NCBI RefSeq assembly: GCF_958295425.1
Contig: NC_081145.1
Span: forward strand, 19,824,465-19,888,464
Reading direction: 5' to 3'
Origin: Solea solea
Lineage: Eukaryota > Chordata > Actinopteri > Pleuronectiformes > Soleidae
Length of the DNA stretch: 64,000 bases
Under the pieces are notes generated by a model that saw only the letters and a list, made by a program, of their open reading frames with translations, made no database searches and had not been told where the DNA came from. This document shows, in pieces, positions 51,743 to 63,602 of the stretch; position 1 is the stretch's first letter, and every line of letters begins with the position of its first letter. The translations under genes and the position numbers were made by a program.

Positions 51743-54077
51743 AGAATAAAATGGTCGACAATGGACGGATTATAATATGTTGAATTTGAACTTATCAAGA
51801 AAGGACTTTTAGGCCATTAGCACAGTAACTCTTCAGTGTGGCTTCTGTGTGTAGTTTACTGTGCTCCCTTCATGTTCACTTTGTGATGCCAGTTAGTCAT
51901 GAAGAGTCAGTGGGTAGACAAAGGGAAAGACAAGATATTTTGCCTTGTGGGAGTTATCGCTCCTTTTTAGCAGGACCTTTCGTCAGGGTGAAACGTTTTA
52001 TTTGGATCAAAATGTGGAATAAAAACCTTGTGGCAGGTGAATGATGAGAGTATCGTCTGTGGTTATTGTAATGAGAGAACGAGGCAGAATGCCGAGCTTA
52101 GCAGCAGAGATTAGACGGGTTTCAGCGGATGCTGCAGTCAGTTTTCAGACTGGTGAGGTTCTAGTTTTTTACATCATAATGTACATGACTGTGAAACCAG
52201 GAAACATCTTAAACATTCCAAGCATGCTGAGATGACAAATATGACATATTGAACCGAGGTGCTCTCTGGTTCCATGGCAAAAACTTACTGAAAATACTTT
52301 AGCTGTGGCTCTTCCTGAAGTTTCTTAATTATTTTTGCCTAGATGAAATGTTTTTTGGGGTGAGTTGTTCCTTATATAACCTGAGGGTCTGAGGACAGAG
52401 GACGTCACTACATGTACATATTGTAAAGCCCACCGAGCCAAAGTGTGACAAGTGAATTTGGGTTACGCAAATAAAAAAGTTTTGATTTGAATTCTGATCT
52501 GCTGAGGTGCAGTTTCACCTGGCGGGGTGGGACTCTCATAGCAGACTAAAATATAGCAAGCAGGCGATGGATTTTACATGAAGACAAAGCTGTAAACCTG
52601 TCCAGCAGAGCGGGTGGTGACCAATGGTGGGGACCCAAAACAGAGCAAAAAGTGTTTACCACAGTTCATACTGCTAGAATACTGGAAACATAAATTGTCA
52701 GCACAGCCTTTTCAATGGAAGTCTTGTCTAAAGCTTGTTTGTGCTGCACATTAAATACAACTCTTGGTTATCGCCAACTAAAAATCTTGGTAACTAAAAC
52801 ACATTTTATACAGGACAATATTAATAGCAGGACTTTTCATTTAACAAACTTCTGCCTCAATATAAATGGAACACACTACACTGCACTTTTCAATGCCGAT
52901 ACTGGATATTACTGTGATTCGGAGATGTAAGTTTGCACAACACTGGTCTGCACAGAGAAGTCACTGACTTGTCTCCATATGGTAAAGATTCTCTACTGTT
53001 CTATTATGTCATTGTTGCTGTCATACGCAGCTGATGACACATCTGGCCCAGAGTCAAAAGCAGGTTAACAGTTGAAAGGCTCTAATAGCAGTCTTTGTGT
53101 TTTGCCGAGGTGCAGAGGTGACACTGTGCAGCTATTGCGAGTGATTTATTAGATCATAGAGACAGAGGCTAAACGAGGGACGGGGAGTTTAGCGAGCCAG
53201 GCTGAGGCATAAAGGAGAGGTCAACGAGACACAAAAGGTCACAGATGAGAATCAAGATGATATCAGTGAAAGCACCACTGTAACTCCAAACTGTACATGT
53301 ATTCAATGTTACTGCAAACTGTTTCCTATGTTAGGTCATATCACAATGTTTTTTTATTTTGTCATGATTTATATTCTACATTGTTATAACCTGTCATAAT
53401 GCATGAGGCTGATCACCCTCTCTATTCCTGCTATCTTAAAACGTATACGCTACAATACCAAAACTGCTATTATACCAACACAGTTGTGTGTTCCTGTTGT
53501 GAATCTTCCTGATTCCATTTGTTGTCATGAGAGCAGCATTGTTGCTCAAGAGCAGGTGGCAGCAGGTCCTGATCTGATCGAATTACAATCCTGATTTCAT
53601 TGTGTCTCATAGTGATAGTATTATATGCTTCCACTAATCACGTTATGCAACCACAATTACACAGATGAAGGAGACAGAGAGACGGAGGCAGAGGAGGAGG
53701 GTGTGATGGCTCAAGATACTCACTGATATTTCAAGTGCAGATGGTGGGAATGAATTTAAGAGGGTGGGAATATGAAATCTTAAACACTCCAAGTCTCATT
53801 CCCTGGAAATGGGATCGAATGAATGTCATTTCTGCAGTATTGGTGGCCACAGGCACATGTGTAATTGGGTCACAGCATGGTGCAAAGTAGAAAAGAAATT
53901 ATAAATGATAGGAGTGTTGTGTGAGCAGCTGGGCTCTATAGGCATTATGTTTAGTTACAGGAGCTCATCTTCTTTCAACACGGCGCACAGTTTAAGTGTT
54001 GGTGTGAAAACGGCTCTTTTGAGAGAACGTGCTCGGAGTTATTTTAAAATCTGTACAATTACACAACAATTAGAGGA

Positions 54078-54290
54078 TTTGTGGATCAGTGGTAGAGCAG
54101 ATCATCTTGCAAACGGAAAATTGAGGGCACGATTCTTGGCTTCTGGAGTCTACATACGGATAGGCCGCTGGGCAAGACACTTTACCCTAAATTGCTCCTC
54201 GTGGCTGTGAATGATGTGCAATAGAAAAGGCTCTGCATGCCGATGTGAATGGCAAACATTTGTGTACAGCTCTTCTCTGTGAGTGGTCAT
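54078..54290 (+). repeat. tRNA-derived SINE-like repeat
   Basis: GTGGATCAGTGGTAGAGC has the form of a tRNA A box with D-arm. GGCACGATTCTTGGC about 45 bases on resembles a decayed B box. The following GGGCAAGACACTTTACCC and AAATTGCTCC are tail phrases known from abundant fish repeats. An intact tRNA is excluded because the arms no longer pair. Confidence 0.55.
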
Positions 54291-55001
54291 GAAGACTAAG
54301 AAAGTGCGACATGAATACAGACCTACTTGCGTTTATCATTATAGTTGTTGTCAGACTAATTGTTTAGGCTACAGATGAACATATCAACTTGATAACGTTA
54401 ACCCCTCGTGGTACTTTTGGCTGAAATGAGGAAATGAGGAGCATGTGTATGTGTGCATGGAGGTGTATATAGTCGTCCCCATGATCAAAAGCCTTTGTCT
54501 GCATGCAGGTGTCAGACATGGGAGCCCACCACACATGGGTGAATGATGACAGCGACTGAAACTTGGGGTCGACCTCAGTAGGAGGGCGTGCCATTAAGTT
54601 ATGAATTTGTGTTTATTATGTATTTAGTACTACAGGGTGTGTTAGCATGCTACCATACTGACCAAAATCTCATTTACCCGTCCCTCAGAGGAACTCCTTA
54701 GACGAGTTATAATGCAGCTGTGAAATATTGAGGGTAATTAGCTGCAGGCTCTCCTCCGGTTGAAAAGTAATTTGACAGTTTATTCCATCCGGTTGAAAAG
54801 CCAGAGTGCTCACGGGACTCGTTGCGCTCCCCTGTTCCCATAGGCCCAGATTGCTCTGGTTGTTGATGAAAATGTGCCGCCATCAACGGAGCAACAATCC
54901 TTAACTGACTGGAAATGTAACCATCCATGAAGAAGCACTCGACTCAGGTGTCCCCTTGTTTTCGAATATACAGTAACCCACAATGAATGGACCGTACAAG
55001 G

Positions 55002-55266
55002 GTGTGTGTGTGTGTGTGTGTCTCACCACATTACACAGATAACATGTTAACACTTGAACACATGAATGTGAAGGCTACTGCTGTGTCCCGTCTGTGTGTG
55101 TGTGTGTGTGTGTGTGTGTCTGTGTGTCTGTGTGTGCGTGTCGTACATTGACAGGCAGCTAAACTATGGTACAGTCCTTAAGTGCATGTACCTGGGTCAC
55201 CATGACAACAGAACTCACTAGAGCATGTAGAGAGCAGAGTGACATCACTGGCCTTTCTGTGAGTGC

Positions 55267-55303
<37 letters not shown>
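55002..55303. repeat. Cluster of three (GT)n microsatellites
   Basis: GT tracts lie at about 55002-55021, 55094-55136 (interrupted) and 55268-55303, within 300 bp of each other. Confidence 0.9.
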
Positions 55304-55305
<2 letters not shown>

Positions 55306-55957
55306 CACATGTGTTCAGTATGTGGCATTTGCTGAATTAACTGAGAGAAACAAAAGAAAGGAGAGAAATAGATGAGGAATTAAAAGAGAAGAAGACATAA
55401 AAAAAAATGTAAGAGAAAAATGACATCTCCCACTTGGCATATTTTGTGTTATCACTACTCTCTTAGGATTGATTTCTCAGCTGTCTCTGTGTGTGAATGT
55501 GGGTGTGCGCTTGTGTGTGCAGCTCAGCGCTGTATTCCTCTGTTGCACATAACAAAAGTGTGGCATTGATCACTATTATCCTCTGTGGAAGTCGAACACA
55601 CTGACGGACAGACTCACACAAATACAGAGATGGTACACACACTTGCAGAAGAAACACACGTGCACTCTCCCACACACACACACACACAGAGGTTTTTTTT
55701 CCCTCCTGTCTATCTAGACAGACAGTATTGATTGTGAGTGAGAGATGATGGAACAGTTCTTTAGGAAAACTTAAACAGACTATAGTTCCGAGGCCAACAC
55801 AGTCATTTATGACTGCCTTCCCGGTTGCCGAGCTGTGGGTCTAATGAGCTTATCATTGTGCAGCGAGGTGTGCATCATTTACTCGGTGTGTTTGTTGTGT
55901 GTGATTAGAGACCTGGAAGTGTTGTTGGCTACCTGTGTTTAAATGCTCTGTTGCTAC

Positions 55958-56528
55958 CAGAGGTGGAAAGTAATCCATTACATTTACTCGTCTTACTGTA
56001 ATTGAGTAGGTTTTTTGTGAATTATTAAACTTTTAAGGTCATTTTTAATTAAGGATTTTTTGGAAGTACTGTACTGTGCTACATTTTAATCTGTTACTGA
56101 GTAAAAAAACATGTTGGCCTGAATTAAAAAATAAATTAATGGATAAATAAATAAATCACGCACCAGAAACTTTGGCAGGGAATGATGAGGACAGGTGAAT
56201 TGGCGCTAATTAAGGTCCCTCTGTGAGTGAGGAAGTTTAAGCATTTTGACTGAAATGTGTTTACGTATTTTATTTTGTCAGCACTTACGTTTGTAAAGTT
56301 TTGCCTTTAATTAAAACAATTCATGTGAGATTTGTGTCCCCTTGTAAAAAGACACAATAAAGAACCACAACCTTGTTAAAAAAGTAACTTTTACTTAATT
56401 TTAAACAAGCTACTTTTATTTTCGAATACATTTTCAGACCAGTACTTTTACTTGTACTTAAGTACAATGTTATCAAAATAGTGGTCCTTTTCCTTGAGTA
56501 GACTATTTAAGTACTCTTTCCACCTCGA
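55958..56528. mobile_element. TIR-bearing DNA transposon remnant, hAT-like (about 570 bp)
   Basis: Begins CAGAGGTGGAAAGTAATCC and ends GTACTCTTTCCACCTCGAG, so the outer bases form an imperfect inverted repeat. Inside are repeated AAGTAACTTTTACTTA and ACTTTTACTTGTACTTAAGT phrases typical of an abundant fish hAT family. A clean 8-bp target duplication was not found, so the exact ends are uncertain. Confidence 0.65.
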
Positions 56529-56871
56529 GGTGTTACAGTACACGTCTCTATGTTGATTGTTAATATTATAACATATAATTATAATAATAACAATAACAAT
56601 ATTTATAACATCATGAACTCCATTTCCCTTCATGGAGGGGAATTAAAGAAAGCTTATGTCTTCCATAATGTGTCACATATCATATTTAGTTTCAGTCTGT
56701 TTGTATGGAACTGAGTGAAAGGTCAGTTTCACCCAGTGTCACTGTTTTTGGTCATGAGACAAACTCCCACACTTCCCTCTGATTAAAGCGCCACTCATCA
56801 CGCGACTGTATTGATGCTGGCCACTAACCGTGAATTCTCATCATGTAAAACAGGGCCCGCACTCCTGGATC

Positions 56872-56900
56872 CAGCAGCAGCAGCAGCAGCAGGAGGAGGA
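56872..56900. repeat. (CAG)n-(GAG)n microsatellite
   Basis: About seven CAG units followed by three GAG units, in non-coding sequence. Confidence 0.85.
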
Positions 56901-59332
56901 GTTGGCTCATAGCTAGAAAACACAAATCTGCCGACATTTAACTTTTGTTCAGGTTGTTTGTTGGCTTCTCTCAGAATGTAAGGGAGCCATTTTGAGTGAA
57001 GCCTGTTTAATGTGTGAGTCTGAACAATGTACTTGATTTGAAAGTGGTTTTACATCAAATTATAGATTAGTAGTAGTACTAGTAGTAGTAGTGATCCGAC
57101 AGGCATAATTCTTTCAGTTTATTGTTAGAAAACAACATATTTTCAACAATCAATGTCAACTTAAAACAAATAACAAATAATCAATTGTGTAGCTGACCAT
57201 AATAATTTTTTCACCTTCGTTATTTGCTTGAAATGCTTTTTGACAGCTTCATTTTGAAAGGGGTGCAGCACTCTGTGGTAACTGACTTATGCCAACATAA
57301 GGGAAAAAAAACTGCAGTCCAAGTCACAAGAAGAGTCGAAATGAGAGCGATTTGGAACAGAGATGTATTTTGAAACATTACTTGTTTTTCATGAAACCAA
57401 ATAAAGTGAGCCACAAATAGCTCATAATGACGAGGAAAGGCAGCAAATTGCAGCTTAAATGCCAGGCAGTGGAGCAATGAGTGAATCTGTCTGGATTAGA
57501 GCTTATGCAGGGAAGTAAGCCTTCTGTTTGCTTCCTTTAGTTAATTCATTATTCACATAATTTCTCTCCGGGCCTGGCTGCCTCCTGCTTTATGCTAAAA
57601 TTGCTCCCGAAGTTTGAACTCGATGGCAACCACGGTGATAAATGTATAGTTAGCGCAGGTCATGTCCTCAATCCCAAGTACCTCCAGTTCAAAGCACTGT
57701 CTGTCGACCTGCTGCTCATCCAAACACTCACACGTCAAGTCAGAAAGCTGTCCAGACAGTGAAACAGTCCGTCTGTCAGTCTGTCAGTCAGCTGGGAGCG
57801 TTTCAGCATGCTATTCAGGCCCAGTGATGAGTCAGCAGGTCATCTCTTCATCTCTCGCCCGGTCGACCACGACATCACAAAATCACTCAGTAGCAGATGA
57901 CGAGTCTATCGCCTCGCTAAATGACATAAACCATTATGGTAAATTTGAGACAGAACAGGAGAGGACTTCTATAATGGAGGTGGAGGCCAGAGTTATTGTT
58001 GCGCTTTTTATGAGGACGAGCCTGTCGTACAAAAGATTCTCCTTTTTAGAAGAAAGAAAACTACACTGGCACGCTGGTGTTCTTTTGAAGGGGATCATAA
58101 GCTGTGTCTGACATGCATGTGTAACACATGTGAGCTTCCTCTGTGATTTGATGGCTTATATCAAGTCGTTCCAGTGTGCTGTCGATGGTGCGTTCATTTA
58201 AACGCATGAGATTGATGAACCATTCGGTCCCTGTGGAGTGAGTGGGGTTAGACTGAGGTCAGCCTTGGCCCTAACATCTTTGTGCCAACACTACCTATTG
58301 ACATGAATGAATGAATCAATCCATTACTTATTCATTCTGGTGGGATATAGTGCTCTGTCCAACCTCACTCAATCTTTCACTGTTCCCCACAGAATTGCAT
58401 AGTGATCGTTGAGCAGAATGAGGGCGAAAAAACACTGTTTAGATTAATTTCTCGGTGCTGGTAATTACTGCACTGTGACACAACTGATACTTGACACATC
58501 AACGTATGTCGGCGGATAATTTATTATGAACAAATGCTTGTATTTTTGTGACTTGTGCAGAACAGTGTTGTTGTTACACTACTGTTTATTTTCACTGTGT
58601 TTTGGGGCATTTTTGTTCATTCACTGCAAACATAAATTTGCAGTTGGACACTTTTTCACAATACGTTGTGAGAAATATGTTGTACTATATCAGGTTTAAT
58701 AATTACTCGGAAAATATGCAAACAAACTACTGTTTTTTTTGGACTCTGTGAACAATCTCTGCCTGATTCCTTTTCCATTTTATCTTGATTATTATGCATG
58801 GATGGTGGCCTTGACTTGTATTTACCAACTTCATTATCAACTTCATAGCTCGACTACACACACAGTAGTCTATAACAGGCCTTGTATTAAGACAACCTAA
58901 CCTGATGCATTATTAAAGGCTAATTAGTACCTTCAGAGGCGTACAACTTGATTCATATTATCTCATTTGGCCAGCAGGCTAGGAAGCTTAGATACTGTAC
59001 AGTGTACTATAATGTTGTATTGAGCTGTGGCTGAAATTGGACTTACCATATAAATATGCTTTAGAATGTTTCACATAATTATTAATAATGCATGAAAACA
59101 TATTTTCTAGTTGCACTGTGGGTATACAAGCTTGTTTTTGATTTTAGTTTTTACTTGGTGGCTTGTTTTTACATTTAATTCAGTCTCTGAAATGCAACGA
59201 TGGCAGTTAAGCATAGTGTCAGTAAATGACAGCATATGTACAGCATGAGGTTAAATATTACAATATATTATGTGTGTGATACACAGTAGGCTAATGTAAT
59301 TCCTCCATATCATTATAATGTACCAAATAATA

Positions 59333-59336
<4 letters not shown>

Positions 59337-59370
<34 letters not shown>
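59337..59370. repeat. (TA)n microsatellite
   Basis: About 16 TA units about 240 bp before the inferred 5' UTR exon. Confidence 0.9.
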
Positions 59371-59374
<4 letters not shown>

Positions 59375-59607
59375 AAAAAAAAGATATTATTACCATAATG
59401 TCAGTTTTGATCAAATTCAGAAGACAAACCAAAACGCAACTGTTTTCTCTGTGTATTTGCACATTTGGTTTATTTGTTACATTTCTGAACTGCATTCACC
59501 ATGCATGCTTTCATCAGAGCAAGTTAATCACTAATCTGTTTTTTCTCCCCTCCTCTCCCCCTCCTTTGGTTTCCTCTCTATTCTTCTACCAAACTCAACT
59601 TCTCCAG

Positions 59608-60009
59608 GTCGTGAGGAAATGGTGACGTTTGAAGATGGAACCCTCGTGAAGTGGTTGCTCGAGTCCTCACAATCATAGATCCACTGTCAAGGGAAAATCT
59701 CTCACTATGGCAACCCCACTGTGGCCCCAGTCTTTGCTCCTTGTCCCGTACTGTAGAAGGTGTCATTGTTGAGGAAGGGAAAGTCAGACTTAAACGAGCT
59801 TGCCTGTGAAGATGAGAAATGACCCAAACCATGTAGTGTAGCTTTCTCCAAAGAGGGGGAGGATCTACACTTAAGTTGGGTTTATTATTTATTACTATTT
59901 TAAAATTGTTTACAGAGATACAGATCTGCACTAAAACGTTTATGGACGCTGTGTGCGAGGTGAGGAGAAAGTGACAGAAGAAGAAAGAGAGAGAGAAAGA
60001 AGGAAAGAC
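59608..60009 (+). promoter_or_regulatory. smpd3: Inferred 5' UTR part of the first coding exon of smpd3, with uORF
   Basis: A long pyrimidine-rich tract (about 59540-59600) leads to the acceptor CTTCTCCAG. Continuous exon from 59608 to the start codon at 60010 would give about 400 bases of leader. A 19-codon upstream frame starts at 59619 and stops at 59678, and could dampen translation. The acceptor choice is an inference from the tract and needs transcript support. Confidence 0.5.
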
Positions 60010-63000
60010 ATGGTCCTCCACACCACCCCTTATTCCAGTGCCTGTCTGCACTTCCTGGATGGCTTATCGTGGAGCTTGGTGTTCCCTTGCTACTGGCTAC
60101 TGGACCGCCTCCTGGCCTCATGTGTGGCCACCTCCCTGGAGAAGCGCCAGCGCTCCCAAGACCCTTGCTCCTTCCTCACCTTCTGTGTCCTGATCTCTGC
60201 GCCCCTGTATCTGCTCCTACTCCTCACCTCCCTGCCTTTTGCCCTCCTGGGCTTCATCATCTGGGCTCCTCTGCAGGCCATTCGTCAGCCTTACCTGTAC
60301 ACCTACCACAGGTTAGCGTTCAATGATCATGTCATTCCTATCTTGCTTATCTATTTCATTGCAAATAATCGGCACACTTGATGGTTTATTAATGGTTTAA
60401 AAATGTCATATTTGAGGTGGCTGGTAGGAAATACACAATAAATGCTGTTAGTTTAGATTGGAGTGACCTCCTTTAGGTGTTTAAGATAATGTTCTTTCAC
60501 CCGAGCATCAATATGAACTTGTATGACACGTCAAAATTGGCTTTACTGGAAACAGCATGCTACGATGCATTTAAATTTGAAATGGGTGATACAGGCCATA
60601 TATTGCATAGTCAAGCTTCATTTGATATTTTGAAACCTTGTAATTCACATGTTTTTTTTGAGGATTTCAAGAGGTTTACCCATTGGTGTGGCATCCAGCT
60701 GCTTGGCTCAATCATTTTTCAGCGGGTGTATGTGGCTCCTCACCATAACCACAAACTTTGAAATATTGCGATTGGCTCCGTTTGCTGTGGAAGAGCAGCA
60801 CTCTCATACAGCAACTCCCTGGTAAACCACAGTGTAAATCTGTAGTAGATGTTTTCTTCATTATCTGCATTTGTAATTCTGTGTGGGTGGAAAAACTTTA
60901 TGACATTAAAGGAAAAAAAGAATATAGCATCTAACATCTAAGGGATAAATAAGAACCATATAAACTGCTTTCTAACTATGCTTTCAGAGATGCAGCTATG
61001 GTTACATTATTGCAAAAATACTGTAACTAGCAGCAGGTTAAATTAGTAGCTTAGTAAAGATCAAGTGGTAATGGGCAGTGACTTTCACCATTTTTCCCGG
61101 GCCATGTTTTTGCAAGTGGAAGATCAGCGACGTCAACTGCAATTTACTGGTGTCCACTCATGTCATGCTTTATTGTCCACTTTTCACTAAATGGGAACAT
61201 AAATTGCAAGATTGATATCATGTGCTGTTGAAGATTTATTGACGCTGAACTGTATGTCAAGTGAGAAGCAGGCTCATTTTTCCATTTGAATTACTTCTTT
61301 TTGCAACCAATCGAGCCGACCCCTAGTGGCTATTAAATTAATTCTTCCAAGTTTTCCTCGGCCAGTAAATCCAGTAGAGTACATCCACTTTTTATATCCA
61401 TCCATCCATCCATTATCTGCCATATCCATAGCCATCTATCCTCCACATGAGGACACAGGACTGCTGGTGTCAATCCCTGGTGACGGGGGACGAAAGTTGG
61501 GGTAACCCTTGGAAAGGTTGCCAGCCCATCACAGGGCCAACACATACACACAAACAACCATTTACTCTCACAGTCACACCTACGACAGTTTAGCGTGTCC
61601 ATTTAACCTCTGTACGTTTTTGGACTGTAGGAGGAAGCCAGAAAACCCACGCTGGGCAACAGTGTTAACCACTATGCTGCCATTTGGCCCTTTTTATAAA
61701 CAGTCCATTATAAAGATCAACTCTGGTATCATTTCCTGAGCAGCTGTGTAGGAAGGTGTCCAGATCTCTCGATTGACGGATCCCCCTGTAGGTAGTTAGT
61801 TTGATTATGTTTTGTGTTAGTTTATTTATTTATTTATTTTTCATTTTCTCCTTTTGTTTTTTATAAAAAATGTATAAGTTTTATGAATATTTGTTTGGAT
61901 TTTGTTCACTTTGAGGGAGGGGAAAAAAACCAAAAAAGTAATATGGTTCTTTTACTACTCCTTTGTGATGCACATTACATTACAAGCATTTTTTTTTTTT
62001 TTTTTTCTGTTTTCACAACTGTGGCTTATAGTGCTGTTTTTCCAAATGTGCCATATTTCTCAATAAAAATATTAAAAAAAAAAAAAAATAAAAATAAAAA
62101 AAAAAGGAAGGTGTCCAGATTGCTGCTTTTAGCAGCTAGCAGGTAATCTAGACATACCATGCAGTGATACTAATCTTCTCATGTTGCTCAACAAGGAAGT
62201 GAATAATGATGTGTTCTGAAGTGATATTGTATAACATCGCTCTCTTACCTTGTGCAGACCGGACAAACACCAGGCCGAGCAGGGCCAGGCAGGGCCGGGT
62301 GGCATAGGTATTGGGGAATGGCGGCCACAGGGCAGGAGCTTCTGTTTCTGCAGTGCCAACGTATGCCTGTTGCCTGACTCCTTGGCCAGGTTTAACAACC
62401 TGTCCAACACCCATAGGAGAGCCCGCGAGGTGGGGAAGAGGATCCGCAATGGTGCCAGCCGCCCTCAAATAAAAATTTACATTGACTCACCCACCAACAC
62501 TTCCATCAGGTGAGGAAGGCTTCCACCTGGGCTCCTTCTGCTTATATTCATTAATGAATTAATAAATACATGCTGTAATCTCCTCCAGCAATATGACACA
62601 TTTCTTTCTTTCTTTCCTTACCTCTTTATTTCTGCTTCATTCATCAGTGCGGCATCCTTCAGCAGCCTTGCCACAGGTTTCCGTCGTACCTCCTCCTTAG
62701 ACCACCGTCCAGACCAAACACACACCACCAATGGCCCGGCCGACACTGAAACTGAACCGCTCACTGAGTGCCCTATTCACCCCTCAGGTGCTACCGACTG
62801 CCCTGTTCACCCTGCTGTAGGAGACCAGGGCTCCTTTGGATGCCCCCTTCACTCAGATGGAGACACCACGGCAGACTGCCAACTCCACCCAACAGGGACT
62901 AACAACAACTCAGACTGTCCAGTTCACACCTCAGGAGAGGCTACAGACTGCCCCATGCATTCCACAGGGCATCAGCCTGTCCCTGGCCATCATGACTGTC

Positions 63001-63602
63001 CCATGCATGGTGAAGGGACCCAGGCAAAACCCTCCACAGACTGCCCACTTCACACCTCAGGGGTTCAAATCAGCATCAGTGCACCAGAACCAGACCCACA
63101 GGAAGAAGAGGCCGAAACAGGGAACCATCGAGCTGGGGATCAGGCAGGAGGAGACACAAGCAGCATGACTGCGTCCAGGGAGTCCCTTTCACGTTACCAT
63201 GGAGGTGACACTGGAGTAGGGATAACTTCTAACAATACTCTCACCCACGTTCCTCGCACATCAATCTTCAAGCGCCCAGGACGAAAACGCCGCCAAGGTG
63301 ATGAGACGTTCGATCATGAGATCTCTGCCTTTTTCCCTGCAAATTTGGATTTCCTGGCTCTGCAGGAAGTGTTTGACCATGGATCGACAACTAGACTGCT
63401 GAGGCAGCTGCATCGCTACTTCCCATACATCCTGAGCGATGTTGGCCGTTATGGCTGGAAAGGATGCTGCTCCATGTTCAAATTCCTGAACAGTGGGCTG
63501 ATGCTGGCCAGCCGCTACCCAATTCTGGATGCACGGTATGAGTGCTATCCCAATGGAAGAGGAGAGGATGCATTGGCAGCCAAGGGGGCACTGTTTGCAA
63601 AG
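60010..63602 (+). CDS. smpd3: Neutral sphingomyelinase 2 (sphingomyelin phosphodiesterase 3), 5' part
   Basis: Hydrolyses sphingomyelin to ceramide and phosphocholine at the inner leaflet of plasma and Golgi membranes. Three exons are visible: 60010-60311, 62258-62509 and 62648-63602, coding 503 residues in phase; the rest is right of the window. The start MVLHTTPYSS matches the family. Two hydrophobic segments (about residues 11-33 and 59-84) are the known membrane-dipping pair, followed by SFCFCSANVCLLPDSLAR and RPQIKIYIDSPTNTSI of the juxtamembrane region. The catalytic exonuclease-endonuclease-phosphatase fold begins at DHEISAFFPANLDFLALQEVFD. Glu in LQEVF (codon 63366, about residue 425) is the magnesium ligand. 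GCCSMFKFLNSGL and ALAAKGALFAK follow. The linker (about residues 190-390) is longer than in mammals and carries eight C-x-x-H motifs. The catalytic His and Asp residues are not in the window. Confidence 0.95.
60312..62257 (+). other. Second visible intron of smpd3
   Basis: The donor GTTAGC follows 60311 and the acceptor TTGTGCAG precedes 62258. It contains the LINE-type repeat at 61390-61690 and homopolymer tracts of T (about 61988-62006) and A (about 62072-62105). No exon is seen inside. Confidence 0.8.
61390..61690. repeat. Fish LINE-type interspersed repeat in smpd3 intron
   Basis: CATCCATCCATCCATTATCTG near the start, then GGTTGCCAGCCCATCACAGG, and TTTTTGGACTGTAGGAGGAAGCC with GAAAACCCACGC near the end. 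This order is typical of a very abundant fish repeat linked to L2-type retrotransposons. The family name was not checked. Confidence 0.65.
62766..63062 (+). repeat. smpd3: Degenerate tandem array coding eight Cys-x-x-His motifs in smpd3
   Basis: Cys codons lie at 62769, 62799, 62841, 62877, 62916, 62949, 62997 and 63042, all in the smpd3 frame. Each is followed by x-x-His: CPIH, CPVH, CPLH, CQLH, CPVH, CPMH, CPMH, CPLH. Spacing is 10 to 16 residues (about residues 226-320). A loose unit, roughly D-C-P-x-H-x-S/T-G, shows at the DNA level as GACTGCCC...CACACCTCAGG. The array sits in the flexible linker between the juxtamembrane part and the catalytic domain. Confidence 0.9.

Noticed and set aside
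57662..58111. 149-aa Ser-rich open frame in the inferred smpd3 intron
   Set aside because: Low-complexity Ser/Cys composition, no homology I recognise, and no splice context. Probably chance.
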